A stretch of 64,000 nt of DNA from Ceratorhiza oryzae-sativae (lineage: Eukaryota > Basidiomycota > Agaricomycetes > Cantharellales > Ceratobasidiaceae), in the NCBI GenBank assembly GCA_030998015.1, contig JARWMV010000251.1, forward strand, positions 62,001-126,000, given 5' to 3'. Below the pieces are notes generated by a model. It searched no databases. It worked only from the letters and a program-made list of their open reading frames with translations, and was not told where the DNA came from. Every line of letters starts with the position of its first letter. Within the stretch, counting starts at the first letter, position 1. Below are positions 23,319 to 34,157 of this stretch, piece by piece. A program made the position numbers and the translations under genes.

Positions 23319-25356
23319 AGTAATTATGGTATGCTTTTCGTCGCCTTCCGTCACTTTCGTTATGTACCCATTTGTTTCCCTAAGTTATTGTATAATTTTC
23401 CTCCCTCTTCCGCTCGTCAACATATGTTTTTCAATGTATGATTAATTTATTCTGACTGAATCACTCGCTGCGATGAAGCTCAATTCGGAAACCTAGCTCA
23501 CCCTTACCCGTACGGGATAAAATGTTACGCCGTGACAATTCCCAAAGACGAGACACCTTGTCAACCGGGCGCTTCCGCAGCTCAGCTTTACGTTTTTCCT
23601 CGCGGAATCGGCTTCTGTAGCAGACTGGATGCTTTTCGGGTTCACGTGTTCGGCTGGCCGCTCGAATCGTAGATCACCATAAAACGCATTTTAAGATAGA
23701 ATTATTCATAACGCTCGCTGTGGAGCGCTCGAATACAATATAACCCTCAAAATATGACATATGGCCTATCCCGCGACCAAATATCCCGCATATACACAGC
23801 TCCAAGAACGTGACTAGGTTGGGCCCTTTCAACCACCTATACAGTCTTACTACATCTTATATGCGCATATTAAAGTCGCTCATCCAGCTCTCCTACCACA
23901 AGCCCGTATGTCATCCGATCGGATCAATCAGCGTGGGCTCAACGTGTTCAAACTGTCGCCTCGAGGGCGCGCATATACCCAAACAAAGCGCATCGATGCG
24001 CTCGGAATTGACCACGCCTGGTACACGAGGAAGCCTCGTGTTTCAAGGTGCGAAAGGTTACTTGTATAGTATATGGGGGCCATTGGTTGAAAACCAGATT
24101 ATCCTGGACCAAATCCCTCCCCTCCCCCTTTCGACACCGCCCACCCTCACACCCGCTTCTTGCCCTCCGATCACCGCATCAGCTCCTGCACTGCAAAAAG
24201 ATGTATGTGCAGCTTAGCGTTGGGAGCGGCTTGCCGCCTCCCGTGAGTATATCGCCAACCAATACCAAATCGTCGCCTTGGCTGGTCAGTGCATTCAGCA
24301 TTGGCCTTGACGTCAGGTAATGGGTTTTACACACGGTGTTATCGTTAAAATCCTCAGATTTAAACCCATAGAACATTACTCCTCTCGCTCGGATGCCGGT
24401 TCATCGTTTGCGTCGAAAACGCAGTGCTCGCCGCGCAGCGCCTCTTTGCCCGTTGGACACACAACACCTCTACGTGGGAGGACCAGCGTCCTCCACAACA
24501 ATCGGCGAGGTCATTTCTTCTATGATATTTATATCAATTGCTACTGATTGCTGAAACCTCCAGGGGTCGTTTGTCTTCTCTTGCTCAAGCCACCGTTGCT
24601 CATCAGGCATGAGCTGGTCAGATTTTTCGGTCACTGCCACTTGATTCGAGATCGGGTGGTAGATCTAGATCCTTTTTGTATGGACAGTTCATCATTCGAA
24701 CAGCTTTAGTGGGCTGCTAGTTGGCCCCATGTTCATACCTCTGTGTCATTTTTAACTGTCATAACTTCGCTGAAACGCGTATCGGCCGTGCCGATGGCAT
24801 TCTCTGGGCAACGCCCCACCTTGCCAGTGTCCTAATTCGTACAAAATCTATATCTGATGGAGTATTCCGGGTTCTCCGGACTAATGTAGTTTTGATCGTT
24901 GCTAGCTTATGCCTGTGCAAACTCGCATTCCTTTCAGCAATGTTCAGCCATGCTGGCAGTGCATCTCAATCGCCATCAAGTACTAGACTACACAAGATCC
25001 TCGTTTGCGTGGGTCTAGCCAGTTCCCAACGCGCGAGTGCGGTTCCGATAATTTAAGTTAAATACCCACAATGGGCTCGTATCTAGGAAGTGTGGTTGGC
25101 GTGACAGTGCCTAAAAAGGTACATTTAGCTCATCAATCGAAGCTCAAGAAGCATGTGCCGGAGCGTACTAATAAGCCGCCTGTTGTGCAACTGGGTTCTT
25201 TACTCTCAACTTTCTTCACCCCGCTCGGTCTCGGTTTTGGTTTCGGTCTGCGCTCTCTTTACTCTCTTTGATTCGTGTCTCGACCAACGTTCGTTTATAA
25301 ACTACGCCGTCGTTGTTTGTTAAGCTTAAACTTGCCCAGTCATCGTCGTCCAACCG
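23319..25356. other. Gene-poor 2 kb with coding-like fragments
   Basis: No complete gene is recognised. Short plus-strand segments look like protein but lie in different frames and cannot be joined convincingly. They are a stretch near 23910-24045 (GRAYTQTKRIDALGIDHAWY), one near 24220-24310 starting after a possible acceptor (RLAASREYIANQYQIVALAG), and one near 24405-24520 (ENAVLAAQRLFARWTHNTST). They may be exons of a small unknown gene or a decayed one. From 24550 to 25356 I see nothing but the promoter of the AA14 gene. Confidence 0.35.
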
Positions 25357-26823
25357 ATGATTGCTAAGTCTATCCTCGCGATTTTGCCGCTTGCCGGATA
25401 CGTTCGTGCTCATTCGGGTAAGCACCTCAATTCATTTCTATGACCTTCGTTAACATGGTCAGGCGCGTCCCACAGCGGTATGGCATCCTTCCATGTACGG
25501 ATTCAACGTTACGGCCACCAATTCACCACAGTATGGTAGCCGCGACAATCGGCCACAGGCACCTTTGAAGGGATTGCCTTTCAGTCAATGGTGGATGCAC
25601 GGTCACATCGACCAGCCTCCTCATCCCGACGATGTATTTGAATTCCCCGCCGGTGGCAAAGCCACAATGGAAATTTCCTGTGACAAGGACGCAACATCAT
25701 ACTGGCCAAGTGGTCCTGGAGGCGATCGCCAGGAGGGGAACAACCCATGCCCCGGTCCTCAGCCCAATATCCACACAAATGGTGTGTTTGGAGGTACCCG
25801 GAGCAATGCAATTGATTAATCCTTGATTCATTAGGACTCAACGACCTCGGTGGTTGTGGTATTGCGATTGCCTACAAATCTGACATCAAGGACGTTCGCC
25901 CGGATGATCTGGTCGTGTTCAGCGTGAACCACAGGTGTGTTTGGGACCGGTTTACTGAGTTCCAAGGTATGTATTATTCTACGATCCATTCTTTTTTCAC
26001 TCTTCTAATATTTTTGTAGTCCCCGCCAACATGCCACCCTGTCCTAACGGCAAGTGCATCTGCGCGTGGCTATGGCAGCATCAAGGTGATGCTGGAGGTG
26101 ACGAGAGTAAGCCGAAAGTTACGATTTAAGGAGTTGGTGCTCAATTTGAATCGTTAGTGTACATGAACGGATTTCAGTGCAGGATTACTGGCTCAACGCA
26201 CAATACGCCCATTCCTCAAGGAAAGGTTCCAGTCAAGTGCGCTGATGACAAGAGCAAGTGTGTGAAGGGCCCCAAAGTCCCTATGTATTGGGATCAAGCC
26301 GAAGGGAATAACGTACGAATACAGTTATTGCGTGCACACATTCGCTTACCTTTGGTTTTAGATGTTCAACGACGTCCGTGATCCCCCAATGTACCTTGAC
26401 AGCTATGGGTTCCCTGATGGTGCTCAGAACGACCTTTGGGATGGCGTCGCTGAGGCGAAGACCACCGCTGCTGTGTCTACATCTATCCCAGTCGTGGCTT
26501 CTACATCAACTTCTGCTGCCGCTTCCACGCATGCTCCTAGCATGACTTCTTCCGCTTCTTCGTCGGAGCCAAGCTCATCGCCCTCCCGAGTTCCTCAAAA
26601 GGCTCAGGCCGCTACTCCTGCAACCACATCTTATTCGGCTACGTCTACTCCAACTACTATCAAGGGCGGAAAAGGCCATCGTGTTTGGTAAGTGTTGAGC
26701 AAAGTTATCCTGTATTTATTCTAATTATCCTACGATAGCCGGCCCAAGAAGCACAAGAAGTCCCCTCGCATGATATATGAAGCTGCTAAGCAAAAGCATC
26801 GTCGTTCTCGCCGTGCCTTTTAA
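25357..26823 (+). CDS. AA14 family lytic polysaccharide monooxygenase
   Basis: Secreted copper enzyme; AA14 members cleave recalcitrant xylan oxidatively. Residues 1-18 (MIAKSILAILPLAGYVRA) form a signal peptide. Exon 1 ends at 25417. Splicing to the acceptor before 25476 gives a mature protein beginning HSAVWHPSMYGFNVT, which places the N-terminal copper-brace His first. The second copper His lies in QWWMHGHIDQPPHP. Further family blocks: DDVFEFPAGGKATMEISCDK, CGIAIAYKSDIKDVRPDDL, FSVNHRCVWDRFTEFQVP, CPNGKCICAWLWQH, MNGFQCRITGSTHNTP, PMYWDQAEGNNMFND and YGFPDGAQNDLW. A Ser/Thr/Ala-rich linker and a basic tail (RPKKHKKSPR... ending RRSRRAF) follow; there is no CBM. Stop TAA at 26821. Regulation was not visible. 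Confidence 0.88.
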
Positions 26824-27520
26824 GCCTGGTGGTTTAAAGCTCTGGATCTCCGAACGAGCTGACCTCTTGTACGAAACGTTACATTTGTCCCCTGGTGGTC
26901 TATACCCCTTCTGGTTTCTTGAATATGCATTGACCATACATATCCCTTCAAATGATTGTTTATTCTTGTTTTTTATATTGTTCGGGAAGCCCCTTCGAAC
27001 CTTGTTTACTAGCAAGCGAGCCAAAGTATATGTGCTGCCATCGATAGATTCTTGCAACTTGGTTTGCTGCCTGCTTGAAAACAATTAGACGTGTCAGTCC
27101 CGCTTCAGCCCCTAATCCTGTCGTCTCAAATTGGTTTGTAAGCAAATTGGCGTTAGCTCAAGGTCAAGAAATATTCCAATTTTCTATTTGAGCTAGGTTT
27201 GCTTGTATACTGGTCCTGGTCTTTGGGGCTCGGTGGAATTGGAGTTGCAGGGCATTAGCGCGCTCTGGATGCGATTTCCATGAAATTATATTGAAATTAC
27301 TTCTTCTTGCAACATCTAAAAGTGCGCAGGTGTATAATTATGTAAATAGGGCGATGGCGAGAGATCGTATCCTTCGGAACCTCGATTGTTGTATTGATAA
27401 TTGTAAGTGGCTATCATGTGGCAAGTGTGATTATGTAAGCTCATTTAAGCGCCCAGACGCGCGTCCATGATGGGATGACCGCTCCTCTGTCCTGTCTTCT
27501 CGCACTCCTCCGACTTCATC
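26824..27520. other. Intergenic region
   Basis: About 700 bp, AT-rich. It holds the 3' UTR of the AA14 gene and the promoter of RPN8. A CT-rich stretch precedes the next ATG. I see nothing else. Confidence 0.45.
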
Positions 27521-28741
27521 ATGCCCACTACAACATCAGAACAGGTATGAATTTGATACCATACAGAGATGCACGCTAACGTCGCTGAAGCTCGCGGATT
27601 TAGCGGCAACGACTGTCAGTACGTTCATCCGCTGCATTCACCTCAGTCCTAAGACACCGCGCCAACTCATACTCATGAACGTACCTTGCAGTTGTCCACC
27701 CGCTTGTTCTGCTCTCTGTCGCAGACCACCATGCGCGATCGGCTGCACGAGCACCGAATAAGCGTGTAGTTGGCGTACTCTTGGGACAAGACAATGGCAA
27801 GCATGTGAACGTCGCCAATTCGTTTGCCGTTCCGTTCGAGGAGGATGAAAAGGATCCCAAGACGTGGTTTTTGGATCACAACTATATTGAAGGGATGTGG
27901 GATATGTTTAAGAAGGTTAACGGTGAGTCTTGTGCTATGGGGTACCCGGGTGGTGGTCTTATAGATGCTAGCTCGGGAACGAATGATTGGCTGGTATCAT
28001 TCCGGACCTAAGCTACGTGCATCGGACCAGGAAATCAACGACTTATTCAAGCAATTCATTCCAAGACCCGTTATGGTTATCGTCAATGTACGGCAACGAG
28101 ACGAAAGCATCCCTACAGACGCCTACTTTGCTGTTGAGAAGATCAAAGATGTGAGTTTGATGATATACCCCTTGAGACATGCTCACTCATTAGAATAAAA
28201 GGACGGCACCGAGACCCAAAAAACCTTTTTCCACGTTCCTTCCGCTATCGAAGCTGAAGAGGCAGAAGAGATTGGCGTTGAACATCTCCTTCGTGACATT
28301 AAGGACAGCACAACGACTACGCTAGCCACCCGTGTCAGCAACCAGCTTTCGAGTTTGCGGGGTCTGAGCGCTCGGCTCCGAGAGATTAGCGCATATCTTA
28401 AACGAGTGTCTAAGGCGCCCGGCGAGCCAGGTGCACTCCCGCCCAACCACCAGATCTCATACCAGCTTCAAGACGCGCTCGCGTTGTTACCTGATCTCGA
28501 TGACCCGGATACGACAAGGAGCTTCACTACGGCTACAAATGACCAGCTCCTTGTAGTTTATCTGAGCAGTTTAGTCAGGGCAGTGATCGCGCTGCACGCC
28601 TTGGTTGATAACAAGGCGGCGAATGGACGGGCAGAGCTGGAGGAAGGCAAAGGCAAGGACGAGAAGAAAGAAGAGACTAAGAAAGAAGAGGCAAAGACAA
28701 CGGACAAGGAGGGGGGATCTGAAGGGGGGAAACGGGCATAG
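27521..28741 (+). CDS. RPN8: 26S proteasome regulatory subunit Rpn8 (PSMD7)
   Basis: Non-catalytic MPN-domain subunit of the proteasome lid, partner of the deubiquitinase Rpn11. Two tiny 5' exons ([16 protein letters not shown]) precede the MPN domain: [54 protein letters not shown] and [17 protein letters not shown]. The last shows the degenerate JAMM motif expected of Rpn8 rather than an active zinc site. [36 protein letters not shown] and [20 protein letters not shown] follow. A Lys/Glu-rich KEKE-type tail closes the protein. Four introns, all in frame; stop TAG at 28739-28741. Length is normal for the family. Confidence 0.95.
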
Positions 28742-29191
28742 TGTGTTGAACTTAATAAAATGCGTACGTTTACGATGCGACTCTCGGTGCTCTCCACCGC
28801 ATATACGATACCTCAAACCTGAGTATTTGTGTCTTAAGATGAATATGGGACCTGTCACCGTCGCGCCAGATTTTGGACTGCCGACATCACCCCGAGCGTT
28901 GGCTTTATCAACTTATCCCTGCGGCGTTCGGGCAACTAGGGGTTCAAGCCACAAGCATATAGATAACACAAAAACAGGCATACTAGCATAGTTGAAGCAC
29001 AATGAAAAGGCGCATTGTCACCGAAATACGTGTCTCACAGGCCGAAAGTAAAAGAAAAGTGTTCCAATTCCTAATTCAAGTGGAAACGGAAAAAATGAAT
29101 TAAAGCTGGACACACATTTACAGAACCATTAACTCTCAGCCAAATCTGAACACGGCACTAAAGAAAGCTGATGCTTTCCCATGTTGGGCGT
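28742..29191. other. Convergent intergenic region
   Basis: 450 bp between the 3' ends of RPN8 and YPT1. It contains 3' UTR sequence only; no further signal seen. Confidence 0.5.
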
Positions 29192-30356
29192 TTAACAGCA
29201 TCCTCCTGACGATTGTTGGTTCACGCTCTGGCCGGGAGTGATGGTGTTGGCCTTGTTGGTGTTAGACGCGGTAGTAGTAGAGCCCATTCTAGCAAGGTCA
29301 GCGGCAGTCAGCCAAGAACGGCGGTCAGCAAGTATGTTGTCCATACCGATCCTTGATTTGCTTAGCCATGGTCAGGAAAGCCTGCTCGACATTGGTCGCG
29401 TTCTTTGCCGAGGTCTCCAAGAAAGGAATCGAAAGCTGATCCGCAAATTCCTATGCCCAGTGGTTCAGACGTTAGCCACGTTCGACGCTGGTAACGAAAA
29501 ATTGCCAACCTTTGCGACCGTGTACTCGACCACCTTCTTGCTCGTCAAATCCGACTTGTTACCAACAAGCAGTTTGTTGACGCCCTCGGACGCGTAGCGG
29601 TCGATCTCCTGGAGCCATTGCTTTACGTTGGTGAAAGTGTCTGTGCCACGAATCAATCTGGGTTATAATCATAGCCGGGGTATAAAAATATGGACCAACC
29701 GTTATCAGTTACGTCATATACAACAATGATGCCGTGGGCGCCACGGTAGTACGAGGAAGTGATGGTGCGGAATCGTTCCTGGCCTGTGAGTAAAAGGTGA
29801 GATGAGCCGAAACTGGCCCGACATGTAAAAAGCGAGCTGACCAGCAGTATCCCACTGAAAAGCGAGTAAGGGTCAGTATTTTGTTGGCACGGGTGGGCAC
29901 GGGTGGTCGAGACAAAGCGCAAGAGACCCTCAGGGCACCGGGGTGATAGGGAGCGGTGCGTCGCGTCGTCTTTTCAGAGCTCGGGGGAGACTCCGGAATA
30001 TTTTTGATATGTGTGGCACGTGCGGCACATGTGGTGGGGACAGAGTGTAGAGTAAATTGAACACGTACGATTTGAAGTTTCACAGTCTTGCCCTCGAGCT
30101 CAATAGTGCGAATCTTGAAGTCGACACCAATGGTCGAGATGTAACTCTCGGTATAGGTGTCATCTGCGAAACGGAGGAGCAAGCAACTCTGAAAACACAA
30201 AAACCCATTATTAGCACTGTGTCGCGCCATTGCCGTCCTGGGGCACCACCATCACGGTTACACCGCCAAGCGAGGGGTGGCATGACGTACCTTGCCGACA
30301 CCCGAGTCACCGATGAGGAGAAGCTTGAAGAGGTAGTCGTACTCGCTGGCGTGCAT
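29192..30356 (-). CDS. YPT1: Rab family GTPase Ypt1 (Rab1)
   Basis: Small GTPase for ER-to-Golgi transport and autophagy. The ATG at 30354-30356 opens [22 protein letters not shown] with the P-loop GDSGVGKS. The effector loop [20 protein letters not shown] is diagnostic of Rab1/Ypt1. Switch [21 protein letters not shown] is split over a 13-nt microexon at 29842-29854 that encodes WDTA and the first base of Gly. NKSD and ETSAK-type guanine motifs follow in the next exons. The protein ends QQSSGGCC with the double-Cys geranylgeranylation site; stop at 29192-29194. All exons are in frame. Several introns interrupt a protein of about 200 residues, typical for basidiomycete Rab genes. Confidence 0.95.
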
Positions 30357-31109
30357 GTTGTGCAAGGTACGTGGAGTTCAGTTGGGGATAGTTCGCGGTC
30401 GTAGTCAAGTATGGCAAGGGCGGTGCGAGTGCGTAAGTGATGCCCATAATTACAAATCAGGGCGCTTAGCTCAGACCTTATGCTCAGCGCCGCCTGATGA
30501 TTTGTCGTCTGCGCGCGAGCAGAAGAGCGTCGCTCCCTTCGGATAATGAAGCAGGCGCTCGCATGCTATTTGATATCTCATAGTGTCCGGTGCATACATC
30601 CACTCGTATTACAAAGAACCCAAAGGACCAAAGAAAGATGGTGAGAAGTCTGACAACGCCGGCGAAAACGCGAACTTCTGCGGGGGCGTCGTCATGTGGA
30701 GCATAGAATCGAGCTCAGCGACTATCATGCGCGCCCTTGTATTGCTGCTCACCTTCCAAACAGAGCATCTGGGTGATGCAGGACTTAACGCTCGGGCGTT
30801 GCCAGCCCCAAATCCTTGAGAGCCTGTTGGAGAGTGTTGTGATTTAAACCCACGGGTAAGCGACCACTATCGCCCAGGGTGGCGTTCGCCTGCACTCGCT
30901 TCTGAACTTGGCAGATCATTGACATTGACCAGGGGCAACATCACAGTTGCACAGCCGATTCTTGCTACAAGAGCATCGCCTCGTTTGCCTCTCCGAGACG
31001 CCCAACCCCAGCCTCCTCTTGCCCTCATCCTCCCGACTCCCACCACGTAGCGTCCAGTTCCTCTTAGGCTTGCTGCGACTCGTTGCACCAAACACGAAGA
31101 TCATTCGTG
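30357..31109. other. Divergent intergenic region
   Basis: About 750 bp between the starts of YPT1 and the membrane-protein gene. A plus-strand frame near 30583-30819 follows a possible splice acceptor (CATAG at 30582) and reads YIHSYYKEPKGPKKDGEKSD, which might be an exon of a very small gene. No start or partner exon could be fixed. Confidence 0.35.
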
Positions 31110-32480
31110 ATGTCCTGGTCAAAAATAGCCCTATCTCAGTTATTGATATTGGCTAGCATTGCCACATACACGCATGCCGCACCCGTGAGTCGCAACTCCA
31201 ACTTACGTACTCTCGATAGGAAATTCAATCGCAAACACATTTAGTCCTGTAAGCCCGGATGGGATACCCTAGGGGTTACAAACAAGAGTGTGTGCCAAAT
31301 AGCGGAGAATCTGCTCGCCAAGCACTGTCCTGGATCTGGAAGTACGAATGTCTGCCCAGACCCAGCTGGCCGCAAACTGACTTATGCTACCCACTAGATT
31401 TCAGTAGTCTACAACCAGTGTCCACGTGGTACAACGTGTCGAGCTTCTCCAGCGTCGAGAACTGCGCGTGTACAACGATCGTTTGGAATCTCCTGACAGC
31501 TTGTGCGGAATGCCAAAGGTCGTCGCTCGAAGATGCAAAAGGTAAAAAAGATTGGCCGAAGTTAGTATGTTTCCTCACCGGCCTCTGCTTTGTATTGATG
31601 TGTGAACATGCAATTTCTTAGCGTGAAACAATACCAGGACAACAATTGTTGGCGTTACCATGAAGCCCAGGGCGGCCCCGAACTACAAACTGAACCAAAC
31701 GGAAGGTACTCGTCGGCCTCAGACACCATAGAACTCTCGCTGAATGCATGTTTTAGTGCATCCGACGCAGCATGGCGAAACGTACCCCCTTGGACCAGAC
31801 GGGGTGGACCGAACTTTAACTTACAAGCGATCCTTAGTAGGTGACGCGAGCATAAATGAATATATCAAAAAATGATCTTCATTGCTCTACCAGACCTGAC
31901 AAATCAAAGCAGTGCACCCTCCGCTGGCGAGCCCCCTTCTACCAGCACAACCACAGATCTGGTCCCCACTACCACAGAAGTATCAGCGACTCCAATCGCT
32001 AATGTGACAAGCGGTGGGTCTGGTTCAAACATCGGAGCTATTGTAGGAGGGGTGGTCGGTGCTGTTGCCCTTTTGAGTGCAATACTTGCGCTTTTGTTCT
32101 TCCTGCGTTACCGTAAGCGCCGCGCTCGCGACGTTGCACCTTCATCCGAATTTCTCAAGCCTGAGTACTATGCATCGCCCCCCTTACTTGCCCCACAAAA
32201 CCACAGGGATTCGGAATACCAAGAAGACATTGAAGAAGAAGAAGCTACGACTGAGATCGCTCCCCGTAGGCTATCATGGATGAGTGGAATAGTCACGACA
32301 CGACGCCACGAGGGCGATGGAGACGAGATGCTTCCACCATTCACACAAGGCACATATATTGGACCTTCACCGCACGAGAAAGGTCTCCCCGAACGAAGAC
32401 GGACAGACGAGAGTGACGCAACGGTTACTTCAAACACGCACCTTTTATCTTCGTCATCTTGCCCAGGTATTTCGGAATGA
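31110..32480 (+). CDS. Single-pass membrane protein with Cys-containing ectodomain and Ser/Thr stalk
   Basis: The ATG at 31110 opens a signal peptide (MSWSKIALSQLLILASIATY, then THAAP). After one or more introns an ectodomain with spaced Cys follows, including TWYNVSSFSSVENCACTTIV and LLTACAECQ. A Ser/Thr-rich stalk and one transmembrane helix (GSNIGAIVGGVVGAVALLSA, then ILALLFFL) come next. A basic stop-transfer (RYRKRRARD) and a cytoplasmic tail with an acidic patch (EDIEEEEATTE) complete it. This resembles the large Agaricomycete group of type I surface proteins with Cys-rich heads; their role is unknown and may be wall sensing. The exon joins between 31340 and 31880 are uncertain; the last exon (31905-32480) is clear. 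Confidence 0.6.
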
Positions 32481-33035
32481 GGCTTGAAACCCGACTGCTC
32501 ACGGACAGTTGACACGGGATGCTATGGGGTGGAAATTATTGTTTTGTTGAGTTATCTAACTGAGTTGATATCTACTATATATCCGAGGCTTTTGGTGATT
32601 GCTATATATCTATCCCCGCTTTTCGTGTACACTATCGAAGAGAGTTTATCGTATTTGCGAGCGTACAGCTCTCAGTAAACACCATCAATCTGATCGGGTG
32701 ATGGACACCCAAGAGCTAATCTTGATCGAGGTCATTACTACGCGTCTTCTTCCACCGAGGCAATTGGGTCCTATCGTCCAACGCTTGGACTTCCGCGAGT
32801 CTCGGTAAAGCCACTTACTGCTCCGAAATTAACCGTAATTTCGGACGAGGCTTGCAGGACGGCTCTGTGCTTGGACCTGGTGCCTTTGCGAGCTATTAAA
32901 CTTTATTTATCCGTTGTGAATTGAGGCTTGCCTCCATGACGGGCATCCTATGGTCTAATCTAGGCGGCCACACAGGTATAAATCCTATATTCGACCACTT
33001 CCCTGTCCATCTCCCCAGATTCTTCTGCTCACGAC
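32481..33035. other. Intergenic region with a perfect inverted repeat
   Basis: 555 bp, AT-rich in its first half. It includes a 9-bp perfect inverted repeat around a 4-bp loop at 32823-32844 (CCGAAATTA / TAATTTCGG). The rest shows no feature. Confidence 0.45.
32823..32844. repeat. Perfect 9-bp inverted repeat
   Basis: CCGAAATTA, spacer ACCG, then TAATTTCGG. It could form a small hairpin in RNA or be a binding site for a dimeric Zn2Cys6-type regulator, since those often bind CCG..CGG half-sites. Function is unproven. Confidence 0.4.
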
Positions 33036-33625
33036 ATGTACACTTCTTCTGCATTGATAGCTCTCATGGTCGCTGGGTCTGTTCTGTGCACCACGACCAC
33101 CCTGAGTGAGCTGCTCGTCTACAGTGTAGCACCTCGCGCCGCATCTTGGAGATCGGTCGCTCTCCTTGCATGGGCTGTAGCGTTGCGCTTTTTAGCGCCG
33201 CTACCGGGTTCGCCTCATGGCTCGTTCGTCGCTCGGCGGCACGAACTCCTCCCTACGCACTAAACGTCGAGTCGCCTCGGCCTTTATTCTCGTGGTCTCC
33301 CATCCTAGAGCACCGCAGTTTTCAACAAGCCTCTCTATGGGTTTGTGAAGAACCTCCAGCCCACCAGACTAGAGTAGAGCTGCGAAGTACATCTTGCCCC
33401 CGCGACACACCCAACCAGGGTACCCTCGTCACTGTTATTACTGCCGAAGAGGGCACCCCGGAAAATCACACCTTCGCCACCTCCCCTTTCACAAGCCCTC
33501 CTATATTTGACATACAAATATATATTAGCGAAGAGATCGCCATATCCGACGAGGTTATTCCAGCGGTGGCCGAGGCGGAAACCCTCTCCCTGGTAGATGT
33601 TGGCAACACGTCAGGAGACTATTGA
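33036..33625 (+). CDS. Putative small secreted or membrane protein, uncertain structure
   Basis: The ATG at 33036 reads MYTSSALIALMVAGSVLC, a plausible signal peptide. A different frame from about 33168 to the stop at 33623-33625 carries a longer protein-like stretch with acidic C-terminus (IQIYISEEIAISDEVIPAVA). A join between the two would need an intron whose borders I cannot fix. No domain recognised. It may be a rapidly evolving small gene or not a gene. Confidence 0.3.
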
Positions 33626-34157
33626 CCCCTCCAGTGGCCTGGTTCTGTCAATCCGCAAAACCCCGACAAGCCAGGTGTTGTCTGATCCCAGCTAATCGCA
33701 TCGCCTCTCATTCAATCTCAATTGTATTTTGGCCCTCCTTTTGAACTTGCTTCATTCAATGAGTCCCCTCGGGTACTCCTGTTTGCCTGCTTTGCACTGC
33801 TTTGGCTTGTAACGGTCCTTTTCTATCTGTCCACTGGCTGGCAACCAATGTTGGCGTGGAGCTTACAAGGCATCTTTTTTTTTTTTTGCTGCAACCCCCC
33901 CTAGCTTATCGAGCTGACCAGTGATATTGGCGCAATCGGATGTCCAACCGGCCGTACATGGGAACTATATATCCTGGCATAATTGGTAAATTCCTTAAAC
34001 ACGCGACACTAAATTCCATCACGTCCTGTATCTTATGTTACTGTCACAACTGTTGTTGCGTTGTTGGAAGTATCTGTGCGTGGCCAGAACTCCCATGTCA
34101 AACTATCGATGAATCTTTACCGTTAGCATGAAGCCTCCTGTAATTATGCGCATATAC
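33626..34157. other. Intergenic region
   Basis: About 530 bp upstream (in genome order) of the 3' end of the endoglucanase gene. It has a 13-base T run near 33877. No gene seen. Confidence 0.45.
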
